DNA of 64,000 bases from Lucifuga dentata (Eukaryota > Chordata > Actinopteri > Ophidiiformes > Bythitidae). Every line of letters begins with the position of its first letter. Positions within the stretch are counted from its first letter, which is position 1. Positions 1-24,923 of the stretch are shown here, one piece after another. The position numbers were made by a program, and so were the translations under genes. The DNA is taken from the NCBI GenBank assembly GCA_014773175.1, contig VXCM01002104.1:111184-175183 (forward strand), written 5' to 3'. The notes beneath the pieces were generated by a model that was given only the letters and a program-made list of their open reading frames with translations, did not search any database and had not been told where the DNA came from.

Positions 1-579
1 AACAAAAGATACCAAACATGTAAGTTGATCTTGGTCAGATCAAAATAATCTATTTAAATTTTGGGATCATTTTCCTGCCATTTTACAGATTAAATTGTGA
101 ATGAATTAATCAAAAACAATCTATCCAATAATTTTCTAAAGCAGGGAGTGATTTATTGGTTTGTTTGAGGAGGCGGCAACATGTTAACACATCTGTTTGA
201 AGTAAAACTTTGGTGTCTACAAGTTCTTTTTCATATAGTATGCATAAACAAATAGATCCCACTGGCTGGCTCCACTGGAAGGTAGGAAATATTGTCTTAT
301 ATTGTGCTTATAATTCACAGCTAAAATTGCAAAACAAAAATAACAACCAGCAAGTTTCTTTAAGCAAATTTGAAGTCTTTCTTATGATGTGGCAAGCTGT
401 GCTCACTTCAAGAACATGGTTCTGATTTGAGTTAAGTTTAGATTTGTTATGGCTGGATGGTTGTTTGACTCAGCACAACATTAAAACTTACAGTACTGTG
501 ATTAGTAATACACTATGTCCTCACCACCAGCTTGTCCTAGGGAAACCCCAGTGTGGTGGTATCCCTTCGCAATGCGAAG
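1..579. other. Upstream flank of scn4a
   Basis: AT-rich sequence before the first scn4a coding exon. It should hold part of the 5' UTR and promoter, but I see no clear TATA box or strong element that fixes a start site. The short open frame at 210-425 has no recognisable family and is probably chance. Confidence 0.5.
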
Positions 580-13164
<12,585 letters not shown>

Positions 13165-16100
13165 CAAACAGCTGAAGGGAACTAAATATGTCTTCCTGCT
13201 CTTAATTTTTACCAATTGAGGAAGTAGTGTTAGCGGTCAATGAAAAGTGCCCCTAGTATAACTAATTTTTCCACATATTAGATTAAGAGATTATACGTAT
13301 CATGTCTGTTTCTAATACATGTTTAAGTTGTAATTTAGTTTAATAAATTTAACAAATGGTTCCTGTTTTATCATGTGATGTTTAAGTGGCTTTTCAGATT
13401 AATGGTAGTGAAACTGGGGTGCATGGTTTCCTCTGATAAGATCCAAACGGACATTTATTCTAGGGGGGGTGAGAGTAGTAAGTAACCGAAAAATCATTTA
13501 GTTGACTGTTTAATGAGACTTAAAAACAAATGACACAGAAAAAAATTCACTGTGTAACCCAACAATTTTGACTGCTAAAACAAAAAGGTTAATATACCAA
13601 GATAGTTTGTGCCAGTTGTCTTAACTTTTCTGTTCCTGTGATACTTGTTTCTTTTGTATATCAATGAAGGCAAATAGTGCAGTTATTGACATCTCATTTC
13701 CAAATTAAGGGCACAATCAGACTTTATTTTACAGGATTCAAATGTATTCTGGCTTTTAGAGGAGTGAGAAAACTGCAAGACTAACATGCATTCATCTGCT
13801 GACATTAACTGTTGTTGCAGTAAGCAGCACTGAGTAAATGTGGACCAGAAGCTGTGACATCATAGATGTCCAATAAAATAAAATCTATTTTGCAAGGCAG
13901 AGCAAGGTTTTGTTCTACTTAAATTTCTATGTTTATGACCCATATATTTATTAATGAACATGGTAATTTATATGGATTTAAATGCACAGTGTGGGTTGAG
14001 GCCTTTATTTAAACATCACTTTGTGTTTGACTCTTACCAGAAAATCTAACCATGTACTCCAGTTCTCAGCTAAATAGCAACCTGAGCATCATATGACAAA
14101 ACTTGAATTACCCCTGAATTTCACTCTGTTTATACATATCTAGTCCAACTGTAGCAACAAGGCCTCATGTCTTTTCCCCTGATATCACACGAATGAAGCA
14201 CTATCCAATTCTATAAAAGAGCTATGTCTGGTAAATGAACTTGACCCAGCACTACTTCATCATTAGAGTTAAACTGAAACTTCCATTTCAGTGTCTCATA
14301 AAGGATAAATGGTGCAACTGGAAATCATGTCATTTTTTTTTTTTTCATTTCTGACAATTATATTCCTATTCCTGCTTACTTTAAGTCACTTTTATGTGGA
14401 AATCTCATCAATGTGGGGAATCCTTACACAAATTATTAAATTTAGATATTATAGCACAACTTGTTTGTACATATGTAAATTGATAGCTTAAAAAATAAGT
14501 CTTATTTGAGTCTGATTCATTCAAATCTACCAGTAAAACCCTGATTTCTTTTAGCCTGACTATTTATTATTAATTATTAATGTTGGCCAGTAAATCCAGT
14601 AACAAACTAGCTGGCTTATTACAAAAGCCCAGTTTACATTGCACTATTGATATCCCTTCATGTCAAGTTAGAGCTGCTGACTGTGCAAGCCTGACAGACT
14701 TCATGTTTCCAAGCTGATTTCACCACTCATATATGCATGTCTAATACAGGTTTTGTCTTTTTTTTTTTTTTTTTTTTTTTTGGTCCCCTCAAAACATCTC
14801 AAGTTTTACGCGTTTCTCATTTAGTCTAAAGCAAGCATTCACTTGTTTTCCCTTTGTCTGGGCGCTCGGGTTGTAAACTCAGCTTTGATATTTACACTGA
14901 CATGTTTGTATATGAGAACTGATGAGCTACCTGTTTGTGTTCTGTATTTATCTACTAACCTGCTCAGTTATAATAATCATTGCAATAATGATAAACTAAT
15001 CATATTTTTCCTCAAGTGAGATCGAATGTGATGTTTGCCGTTTGATTTGATCTTAAATTTTAAACTTAAGGAAAGCTGTAGTTTCAGATGAAATGATCGC
15101 TGCTCTGATCGGATGACATTCACATTTGCAAATATTGAAACATGCCAGATTTATTTCCACGTGAGCAAAGAATTGGTCCACTTGTACCTGGTGTTGTAAG
15201 TGTAGTCTATATGACTCTATACCTACTTAAAGTAAGGAAGCTTTGATCACCAACACCAACCTTTATGTTATCTTACCTATTTGCATAACCCAATCTAGCT
15301 TGCATTTTTTTTTTTTTTAGTTACCCACAAGACATAACAAATTTTCAGCATTTCACCTTAGATTTCAATAGAAACAAAAAATATCAACTTGTATAACAAG
15401 AACTTTTACCCTCAGCAGATCTGTTCTCACATTGAAATGTTACTTCACTTACGGTTGTGTAAGTCTTAATTGATTCTACAATGTCTTACTCTGAATATAT
15501 ACATGAATGACATAAGCACTTTTACCATTTTGTAAAAAAAAAAAAAAAAAAAAAAATTGTAATAGAGTAGAGAGGGTGGCTGTTGTTCTGTACTGTTTTA
15601 ATGTTAACCCTTGGGGAGATTAAGGCTTTCTCTTTGTCTTATCTTGCTGAAATAAATTGGGCAAGTGTATTGCCCAATTTCTTTCAGCATGGCAGTTATT
15701 CCTGTCAGAAGTCTGTAATGTGACCTGCAGCCATGCCTACTTGAGACTGAAGATGCTGCACCGTTTGGCTGTAGTCTCCTCTGGTAATACAATCAACTGA
15801 ATTCTAAGATAATACCCTCCTTTGTTTACATTTCTGATGGAGGCAGAGCCACATGGGGAGATTTACTGGTACACCCACAGTCAGTGTTGCCTGTATATAC
15901 ATAAGTGCTCATTGGTGAAAGTTACTTTTGTAGACTTTTTCCTTTCTTTCTTTATTGTAATTTATATTATTTTATTATTGTAAAATATGGTATTATATTG
16001 TTAGAATAAAATGTACTCGTGAAACAGGAACTGGGTTGGTGTGCTGCCTGTCAATCCGTATTAGTTCCGTTTACACTGAGGCCCCCTGCTGGCTGTGTGG

Positions 16101-16314
16101 TGAACTGGAAGCACTGCTGACTGATAACTCCTGTTTGTCACCTTTTATTTCATTTTTTTTCCATTTTAAATTTGAGTAATACTACATCTGTGAAACTAGC
16201 ACAGTGGAAAGTAACTAAACTTACTCAAATACAAAACTTAGGTATAATATTCAGGTATGTAAACTTTACTTGTGTATTCTATTTGGAGTATTTTTACTCT
16301 TCAGAATCTTTTTT

Positions 16315-16350
<36 letters not shown>

Positions 16351-17234
16351 GTTGCACTGTTCTGCATTAGCACACAATACAGTTGCCCAGTTTGCTTAGG
16401 CACTATTATGTCTTTGAATGTCCCCATCTCAATAGTAAAAGGAAGCACCGTTTTTTTTTGTTTTTTTTTCATTTTTATTTTTTTTTACAGAAACTTAGGG
16501 GTNGTGCAGGGTCTGATTCATTTGCCTGAGATTGCACACTGTGTGCTGCAGGGCAATGAAGGATGAGCTCAGCCAGAGTTGTGCTTTGGAGATGAGTTTA
16601 ATGTTTTCAGTTTTAGCAGCCTGGCTGATGCTGCTTGACCACCAGACCTTCATGTCCAGCAAATACAGATCATACGTCCTCTTTCGCTGCTGTCTCTGTG
16701 CTTGATTGCATATCTGATCAAGGAAATGTAACACTGAATGGTTCAACACTTCAATTTATATCTGTTATTTTTATTATGGCTATGATGGACCGGTGCAGTT
16801 TGATGTAATTTTGAAAGTTGTCTACATATACTCAACCACATCATACACTATTTGCAACAATGATAAATAATAATTTTTTCTTATCACATTGCTTCATCTG
16901 ACTCATTATCAGAGGATGAACATAAGCTGAAAACTTTGTTTCTGTGGTAAGAAGCAAAAGAAAAAAAAGATTAAAAAAAGAGACAAATAGAAGAAATCCT
17001 ACAAATCACATTGTAAGCCCCTCAAAATGATCTTGGCTGACATCATTTTGTGTTGTTGAAAGTTATTTTGGTGTGACTTTCTGGTGCTCTTCCCCTTATT
17101 TGGCTGCCTTTGAGGGCGTGTAGTATCAGCAAAACTGCCTCCACCAGCTGATGTGCTTTTTCCTCCCTGCACACGACTACGAAGGATAGGTGTGGACATC
17201 AGCATTTGGAGTATTTTACTTACTTATTGTCATC
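13165..17234. other. scn4a 3' UTR and intergenic region up to cd79b
   Basis: Non-coding and AT-rich. Candidate polyadenylation signals AATAAA occur near 13874 and 16007. Poly-T runs lie at 14758-14780 and 15308-15320, and a poly-A run at 15534-15556. A strong hairpin lies at 15645-15689, a CTTT microsatellite at 16312-16350 and a single N at 16503. I see no growth hormone gene here, although it neighbours CD79B and SCN4A in mammals. Confidence 0.6.
16308..16350. repeat. CTTT microsatellite
   Basis: About ten near-perfect CTTT units. They create false open frames of Phe and Ser on the + strand and Lys and Glu on the - strand. Confidence 0.9.
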
Positions 17235-18938
17235 ATGCACTGGAGTTTTAGTGGATGCTGTGGACTTGCTTTGATCAGTCTGTCAGGTAAATGTAAATTT
17301 TTAAAATAAGATCATTGTGATTCATGACTCAAGAATGAAGATGATGTATCAAACATCTTGATATAAGTATGTAAATGATAAGTATTAGTATGGTAATTTT
17401 CTCAGCCACTGCATTTCATAATTCCACTGCATTACAGTAATTTTGTGATCATTTTTGTGAATCTTTGATCACAGCTATATTGCATACAATACATGTTTTG
17501 CATGTTATTTTTGACTCCAGCTACTACTTCCTGGCCATCTGGGGTCTATGAGGAAGTTGTCTTCTGAGACAAATAGTGTAGAACAACAGCCATTATTCTG
17601 AACTGAAACAATAACAAGATAATATTGCAAGATTAATTGATATCTCCTGGGTTATTTCATTGCATTGATTGTATTGAAGGAATTGTCACTGTATTCCATT
17701 AAGATTTGACTGTGTCACATCTCCATCAAACCTCTTTTGTCTGTTCAGTGGCCCTAAATCAAGCCCTGCTGGTTACCCAGAAACCCCGGTTCTATGGTGT
17801 GAAAACCGGGCGAAGTGTATCCATTTACTGTATGTCCTCAAAGCAACAAGTGCACATCCATCCTCAGTGGTACAAAGCTGCTGAGTACAATGCAACAAAG
17901 GAAGGCCCAATACAGAAAGGATTCAAGATTAGCATTTATGATGTGAACCGGACCCGGAATGCTCATCTGTACCTTCATAATGTCACCACAGAGGACAGTG
18001 GAGTGTATTTCTGCGAGATAGATAACGCATGGGGACCTGGTACCCACCTGCAGGTTATCAGTAAGTGTCTGAGCCAATATTTCAGGTGTGCAAGCCTTCC
18101 AAAAACACAAAATTATGACCTTGAGTGGTTGTGGAATTAAAGTCTGTACCATTATTCATCATACTTCCCTAAACACACAATTAACACACATCTCTTGCTC
18201 TCTCTGCTCCCAGAACCCATTAACCTGAACCAGGCAATGTTCAGGAGCAATATGAAGGATGGTCTCATCATCATCCAGGGCCTGGTGTTGGCTTTTTGCA
18301 TTGCTTCTGTGCTGCTACGCAATCAGGCACTGGTAAGAAACAAGACGCGCAAGATACCAGAGACAATTCAGTGCTGCTGCATTTACTGTAATGCATGCTG
18401 TGAAGGAATTGGATTATATAAATCTGAGGGGCTATACCACAATAGTCATACTTATGAGAAGATAAACTCAAAATCAAGAAACATGCATAAGACATGGCAG
18501 TTTGCTCCTCATTGTTTTGTTTTATTTTGATTTTTCTAGTTGAAAAAGAAGGACACCTTGTATGAGGAACCTGAAACTGATCACATTTATGAGGTTAGTA
18601 TTCATCAAAGACGATATTTTATTCACTGCCTGTCTGTCCTTTAATGTTATATGAGCTTTGTCTTCCTATGCGAGAATAAAGATTATAGCAACACACATAT
18701 ACACACACAATTTACTATTTGCTCCACTGAGCACACAGCCACAATCTTGTCAAACAAGGTTTTTTTTTTTCCATTTCAGAGAGCATACAGTCAAACAATA
18801 GTTTCCTGTTATTCTTAAAGATATTAACACCATAGCTTTGAAAGGTACTAATGCTTTATGTGACTCAAAGTGTTTTACATTAAATTAAGAGCAAACTGCA
18901 TAAAACAGTTCGAAAGTGAAAACAACATCAGGAACACT

Positions 18939-18969
<31 letters not shown>

Positions 18970-20111
18970 TCGGAGGTGCTTTAAAATCTCCACTGATATT
19001 CTTTGTATTCTGAGTGAAGTTGTCAGAGTTTGGCTCCAAATACACAGAATGCAGTATCGCTATATCAGAATTTTTGTAGCAGCAAAGAGTCTGTGACTCT
19101 TAGGACTGTAGGGAAATTCTGCATCTTGACAGATTATAGACATAGTTGAGGAAATGTCCATGAAAGTGTCTTTAAGGGCTGTAAGGGAGGGCACGCTATT
19201 TTTTATTTATTAGTACTACTTTATTTTTTTTTCTTTTGAAATTTTGTGCCCCTAAGAATTTTGCGCCCGGGGCAACCTCCCCTGTGGCCCCGCCCATGCT
19301 ACACCAGTGGTAAGACCATGTGAAATCTAGCGAATAGACTTTAAATGTGAGCCCTTCATTTGTTCCACTAAATCTCCTCCAACAGTATTTTCTATCAGTC
19401 GTAACTGATTTATAGACACTTTGGGAAGACCTGAGCATAATGCTTTGCAGTACATGTGCCCAGCACATACATGTCTGTATTTTGCAGAGAAAAAAACAGA
19501 AACTGTTTTTTTGTAATAATCTTTAAAAGATATGATATTTTAAGGTGATTCCTGTGTAATTAGAAAGTTAGATCACAATGCTGAAATCATGTTAACTGTG
19601 AGGACAGTTTTTCTCTTTGCTCTCTTGGACTGAAAATATGCTCTGTTTTAAGAAAATTTAGGTAACTCATATAGGCCCTATTAATGTCTCAGATGCACTT
19701 AAATGGGACTGAGATCATGAGCCATAAGCTATAGATTTGGTCTTAGGAAATGTTAATATTCAAGATATTTGTCAGCCACTCTGCCATGACATTCAGCAGC
19801 TGCACATTTTTATCTATGAATCATGTCTGAGTCATTGACTATGCAAATAAAAGGTTCACTTATATCAATCTATAAGCATTAACAGTTGTTTATATCTACA
19901 TACTGTTTCATCTCATCATGCTATAATCAAAAACTAAGAGTAGGATTATTTACTTTTTTGTCTTGTGACAAATGGGATCCACTTTTTCATATAATCTCAC
20001 TCAAACTTCTGTCCATCTCAGGGTTTGGCGATTGAAACATGCGGAGTTGATCTGTATGAGGACATTAATGTGTACGCCCAGGCTGATGGAGCTGAGATCC
20101 CCTGGGAGTGA
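17235..20111 (+). CDS. cd79b: B-cell antigen receptor complex beta chain (CD79b)
   Basis: Signal-transducing partner of membrane immunoglobulin on B cells. Exons: 17235-17286, 17749-18060, 18214-18332, 18540-18593 and 20022-20111, giving 208 codons plus stop (human 229). Exon 1 is a signal peptide. Exon 2 is an extracellular Ig domain, with the first Cys in Ser-Ile-Tyr-Cys and the second in Asp-Ser-Gly-Val-Tyr-Phe-Cys. Exon 3 is the connecting piece plus a single membrane helix. Exons 4 and 5 are the cytoplasmic tail. The ITAM is Tyr178-Glu-Gly-Leu and Tyr191-Glu-Asp-Ile, with the first box crossing the exon 4/5 junction. All splice sites are GT-AG and phases agree. The gene lies about 4 kb downstream of scn4a in the same orientation, as in mammals, and tail to tail with the interferon. 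Confidence 0.93.
19241..19310. repeat. GC-rich interspersed repeat fragment in cd79b intron 4
   Basis: A GC-rich block containing TTTTGCGCCCGGGGCAACC and GTGGCCCCGCCCATGC in an otherwise AT-rich intron. The wording resembles fragments scattered in other fish genomes, but I cannot name the family. A poly-A run lies nearby at 18940-18964. Confidence 0.35.
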
Positions 20112-20828
20112 GGCTGATATGACTCTTCACCACCTCCACAGACTCCAAATAGGTCACTGATTATTCATTTTGAATAACAAGATACAAAGTAAAAGCAATA
20201 ACTTGGTCCTGGTCAGAGATGGAGATGTTTCTTCATGTGAAATGAATTTATGGTTCATGCATTTGGTTGAGAATTTTTGGTGCTCTAAGAAGTTTAAGAT
20301 GTTTTTCTATAAACTACGTTGTGTATAATTTGATAAGGACTTCTTTAACTTGACAGCTTGTATACATGTATTTTATCTTTAGTAGGTTTCAGTAACATGC
20401 TCATAACAAATTCCTTTTGTGGCACTTAATATGATAAACCCCAAACTCAGACCTACATGTTTCTGATATTTAATTATATTAGAAAACATTTGCATTGCTT
20501 TTGTTTATATAATAGGAGTAACAACAATAAAGATATTTTCATTTTCCAGAGAAAGTCTTATTTTTTTTATTGGATGCAACAGGTAAACATGAAAATACAT
20601 TTTGTTTTGCAGAGTACAAATAGGAACACACAAATATATGAATGTTAAATAAATAAGTAAATAAATAAATAAATAAAAGCAAAACAACTAATAAATGACT
20701 TTGCATAAATAAGCAATATAAATAATACATAAACAGAGAAATAAATCAATAAATAATTAAAGAAGGTCAGAAACTGACAAATGATGAATAAATCACAAAG
20801 TAAATGAATGAAGTTAAAGAGACAGATT
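20112..20828. other. cd79b / interferon tail-to-tail intergenic region
   Basis: Both genes converge here, so this holds their 3' UTRs. It is AT-rich with an AAAT microsatellite at about 20646-20678. Several AATAAA-like motifs occur on both strands, so no single poly(A) site can be chosen. I see no other gene. Confidence 0.6.
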
Positions 20829-21785
20829 TTAGATGGTGAATGTAGATGCAGCCAGCATGTGCACTCTCTCTAGATGGATTCTGAGTTCCTTCCTGATCAG
20901 TTCCCAAGCCTCCGCACTGTGACTCTACAGAACAAAAAATAGAAAATAAACATAAAGTATAATTATTATTATTATTAAAAACATAAAAGGAAAAGTTCAA
21001 CCAAACTGATATATATATATATATATCAAGAGAGAGAGAGAGAGAGAGAGAGACCTANTCAACCAAACTGATATATATATATATATATCAAGAGAGAGAG
21101 AGAGAGAGAGAGAGACCTACCATTTGATGCAGGATGTGGCGTGACAGTCTCTTGAAATACATTTGGAGACTTTTGTTCTTTTTCTTCTGGCTCCCAGTCT
21201 AAAAAAAATAATACATATACAGAAAATAAATATATTTAATAAAAAATGATAAGTTTGATGTTAAATGGACCCAGATATCAGGTCATTGCTGCTGTTTTTA
21301 GCAGTTTGACCATGTTCATCCACATGGAGACTTACACAGGCATGCAAGCCGTCCACCTGCTGGTTTACAATGTTGAGAAAATTCTCCACTGTGTTCTCCT
21401 CCCACGACACAGAGCTCCAATCCTGTTCAAACAAGTCAGTCATCTCCTCCAGCACCTGCACAATGAATTTAAGCTGGTCCTCAGCCTGGTGGACAAAGAG
21501 ACACAACATTTGAATATTTTGTATGTGGCTCAGTTTGATATTCTCAGGTCCTCATTCTTTATTATCAAGCAAGGACATCCATTAATTGTCATACTGGTTC
21601 TTGTCCTCCAGCTGTAAGCTCTTGTGACATAGGTGTTATGTTTGAAGGAACTCATTCACTAATTTCAGGGAATATTCAGGATGACTTACTGATGTGTTGG
21701 AAGCCTGTTTGTACAGCTCAAAAGGGAAGGAGACAGTGTGCACTTCATCATCCTCAGTAGTATTGGTAGAATTATTAGCCTGGAT

Positions 21786-21844
<59 letters not shown>

Positions 21845-22046
21845 GTCATGCCTTGAAGCAATAAAACAATAAAGTGAAGATTATTAAACCACTAAACACA
21901 CTATTTGCTACTTACCATGGTATCCAGCAAAGCCAAAGAGTTTTCGCTGTACTGTTGGAATTTATGATTCATCCATCTGCAGCTTAGCGAAAGGCCTTCA
22001 CTGTACAGACAGAGAAACAGGGAAACGAAGAAGATCCCGTTGAGCA

Positions 22047-22047
<1 letters not shown>
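20829..22047 (-). CDS. ifn: Type I interferon, fish group I two-cysteine type (IFNd-like)
   Basis: Secreted antiviral cytokine that signals through CRFB receptors. Five exons on the - strand: 22047-21916, 21779-21690, 21485-21336, 21198-21121 and 20924-20829, giving 181 codons plus stop. All introns are GT-AG and phase 0, the usual 5-exon layout of fish type I interferons. Residues 1-22 look like a signal peptide. The mature part has two cysteines, one in Leu-Ser-Cys-Arg-Trp near the mature N-terminus and one at the end of exon 3 (Leu-His-Ala-Cys), which marks group I. Helix motifs Ser-Trp-Glu-Glu-Asn-Thr-Val-Glu-Asn-Phe and Glu-Ala-Trp-Glu-Leu-Ile-Arg-Lys-Glu are conserved. Asn-Asn-Ser-Thr, Asn-Thr-Thr and Asn-Thr-Ser supply N-glycosylation sites. 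It sits between cd79b and plekhm1. The IFNd subgroup assignment is inference. Confidence 0.93.
20997..21119. repeat. 61-bp direct repeat around a single N (assembly join) in interferon intron 4
   Basis: Bases 20997-21057 and 21059-21119 are identical and are separated by one N at 21058. Each copy contains a TA run and a GA run and ends in GACCTA. The second copy abuts the exon 4 donor. An uncollapsed contig overlap is more likely than real duplication. Confidence 0.85.
21788..21840. repeat. GA microsatellite in interferon intron 1
   Basis: About 25 GA units with one AAAG interruption at the right end, lying just upstream of the second exon's acceptor on the - strand. Confidence 0.9.
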
Positions 22048-22080
<33 letters not shown>

Positions 22081-22172
22081 GAGAAAAAAAAATTGCCTTG
22101 TAGTTTGCAGTTAGTTAATCCGGATTTCAGTCCTGGACCAGTTGTGATGTTAGAACAGACTCCGGTGGCTGA

Positions 22173-22178
22173 TTTATA
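22173..22178 (-). promoter_or_regulatory. TATA box of the interferon gene
   Basis: On the - strand it reads GATATAAATC, about 125 bases upstream of the ATG at 22047. A start site about 25-30 bases downstream leaves a 5' UTR of about 100 bases, which includes a poly-A run (- strand sense) at 22074-22048. Confidence 0.75.
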
Positions 22179-22202
22179 TCCGACGGAGTCAGGGCGCACC
22201 TT

Positions 22203-22212
22203 TTTCTGTTTC
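22203..22212 (-). promoter_or_regulatory. IRF-binding element of the interferon promoter
   Basis: The - strand reads GAAACAGAAA, an exact match to the IRF consensus GAAANNGAAA, about 25 bases upstream of the TATA box. A second GAAAG core lies further upstream (about 22253-22258, - strand). This is the expected layout for virus induction through IRF3 and IRF7. Confidence 0.7.
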
Positions 22213-23048
22213 CAGACATAGACCTGTTAGAAACCAATTAGCCTATTCTGTGGCTTTCACCCGTTGTAAAGTCATCAACCTCAACACCATATGTCACACA
22301 TTTCGAATTGACTTCGTGCCATTACGAATGATCTTAATATTAGATATACATATGGAATAATGTACAAATACAGGATAGGCCTCCAATTAAAATATCGGTA
22401 CACCAGGGGTCTACATTAGTGCGAGTTATATCATTATACATAGCCTATTCTTATAAATAATAAGAGAAATAAATACTGTATATAAAAATAAAAAATAAAT
22501 GAATATTGCACCATAGATACTTTACCGCAGTAAACCATAGATGCTCCAAACTGATCACCTGATCTCAGATGTTATATTATGTGATATTACAGTTATTTAC
22601 TGAAAATAAAAAAAATAAAAAAAAGAAATTGCCAATGCAGACAGGTTCACAGGGGAATATTATGAAAATATAATAGTCATTCTGAGGTTCAAATAGGGGA
22701 AACTGAACTTCAAAAATGAATTTTATTTTTCAGCAAAATCTCCGAAAAGGATCTTGGGCCTATTTTAAATTAATTTTAATTTGAATTTTTAAAATTAGAT
22801 TTCCATTTGTTTTATTTATTTATTTATTTATTTATTCTGTTTCTTTGAGGATCCTCCTCTTCGCACACTTTCCACAGCTATCAGTATAAACGTTTCAACC
22901 AACAACGATTATTATCATGTTAGTTATTTCATCATCATTATCATCATAAGCAGCAGCTGTAGTAATATATGACCTATAAACTCCAGGAAAAACCTGCACT
23001 GAACGTGCAAGTGGAAAGCAGCGCGCTGATGAAATTCCCACGTAAAGA

Positions 23049-23063
23049 GAAAATGAAAGTGAC
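23049..23063 (+). promoter_or_regulatory. ISRE/IRF-like element between the interferon and plekhm1
   Basis: The sequence GAAAATGAAAGTGAC contains GAAANNGAAA exactly and the PRDI-like GAAAGTGA. It lies about 1 kb upstream of the interferon ATG and about 140 bases upstream of a good + strand splice donor at 23197. It could serve either gene. Confidence 0.55.
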
Positions 23064-24719
23064 TTCGTGATGCAGCCTGCATGACGTGAACACTGACGAT
23101 ACTGTAGTTCTTGTGAACTGAAAAGTGATTATTAGTCTGCTGCTGGACTGTGGGAACAAGCTGTAGGGGAAATCCACCTGAACTGCACCTTTGCAGGTAA
23201 GAAAATACATTTTCCAGCTTTATAATTATAGCATTTATGAAGTATGGTGTCAATTTTGCAAACTTTGGACTTTGTTTACCAGAAACAGTTTTGATCTCTG
23301 TCTTTTTCCCAATACAAAACATGATCAAACGTGCACATAAATCTATAGTTACAATTTAAATACTTTTGTTCACTTGCCCCTGGACCGCCACAGCTTTCAG
23401 TTGCAGAAAATGACTAGAAAAAATTATTTTCATAAACTTGCTTTGTTTTTATTTCAACCGTTTTTGTTTGATCTTCTTTTTAATTTTATTTTCTTTAGAC
23501 ACTTGCTTGTTTGACATTTTTCTGTGTGTGTGTATATATATATATATAATGGGATTAACAGAAAAATAGCCTACTGCTGGACAGTCAAAGGTGGAGCCTT
23601 TAATAATAACCATACACAGGTTAATTGATGAGTTCTGATGAGTAGTTCTGAATCTAGAATAGAAAGTTCTGCCTCAAAGGTGTTGCAGTTTCTTGTTTTC
23701 TGTTTGGTTGTTTGCTTGTTTGATATATACTTCTGCCAACAATGCTGGAGGGATTTTATCCCAGTTTTATAAAAGTTCTTTTCTCAGCTGTCACATGACT
23801 TCCACAAGATTACAGCCCTTGCCCGCTTTCTTTAAAGTTTGGCTCAGAATTCATCGGTCAGCCCTCATTGATTGATTGATTAAATGACAATGCTGATGAT
23901 GATGCCAATAGATGAACAAATGGGGAATGCCAAGAGTCTTTAAGAACCCAGATAAAATCTATAGTGCTACCATGGCGCCCCCTGCTGAACCAAGCTAATA
24001 TGATCACCAAATCTAAGCAGTAAAGTATAGGCTATTTGCTGGCTGTAGAAATTAGCCTATAGGAAAAGTGTGTTGTGCACCTTGTAACTTTGCCAGGTTT
24101 AATTAAGAGCTTTACATTTAATAAAACACGTTCATCAAATTGTAATGTATAATGTTCTAAAACAAGGACATAAACATTTTAATTGTAGAAGTGTGTGGCA
24201 TGATGGAAACAGGAGGTGTGAGTCTGACAGGAACTGGAACAAGTAATTCCCAGACAGCACTGGGAACATAAAGTCCTCATGTCAGCAAGTGGAGCAACAT
24301 TGGCAAGCCAATAACTGCGGCGCATTTGCTAAATCCTCGGAAATTACAACAACCACACTTGTAAATCTTCATTGGAAAGTAAAACGTCCAAAAATTATTA
24401 TTATTGGCTCTAAACTAATAAAATATTCTCCCAGTAAAATATATTTTACGAATTTGCTGTGTCTGCGCTGGAGGGGCAAATTGCCAACAAAGAGACAAAG
24501 TTAATACTCAGAGTATTAATTTTGAGTATTAACCTTGACACTGAGATGTAGGTGTTAAAGTGCTTTGAGCTTCTAAGTCCAATTTCATTTAATTCAAACA
24601 AAGTATCTGTTTTCAAACTAAAATCTTTCGATCGTTGTATTAGGTATAACTGCATTTTCTAGGCTTCTGACAGACCCTGAAGGCAGCAGTGGTGTAGTCA
24701 CATTCCCATGATGCACTAC

Positions 24720-24923
24720 TCTCAGCTGAACAGTGACAAGAAAGCGTCTCACCACTCGAGTGAAGAAATGTTACATATGTGTGTTTTTAACGTTTGTACA
24801 CGAGCATTTGAAATGGAAAGCGACTGTTCGGACTGACGTTTTACTGAGTTTAGAGTCAGCGACAAAAGCCGCACCGCCGTATTTTCATTTGCACCTTAAT
24901 GCCAAGTTAGCCAGCTTGTTTCG
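24720..24923 (+). other. plekhm1: Probable non-coding first exon of plekhm1
   Basis: The stretch is richer in CpG than its surroundings and ends in a strong donor, TTTCG followed by GTAAGG at 24924. It lacks a long open frame. It is the nearest plausible first exon upstream of the first coding exon at 26556. The 5' boundary is a guess. Confidence 0.45.

Noticed and set aside
16266..16566. Open frames on both strands around 16.3 kb
   Set aside because: They are produced by the CTTT microsatellite and poly-T runs.
13165..17234. A growth hormone gene, expected near CD79B and SCN4A
   Set aside because: No exon encoding growth hormone motifs was seen on either strand here or elsewhere in the window.
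20997..21119. Real tandem duplication in interferon intron 4
   Set aside because: The copies are identical through microsatellites and meet at a single N, as at four other joins in the window.
22048..22200. Longer N-terminal frame for the interferon on the - strand
   Set aside because: Upstream sequence is poly-A and lies below the TATA box as a 5' UTR; the ATG at 22047 begins a normal signal peptide.
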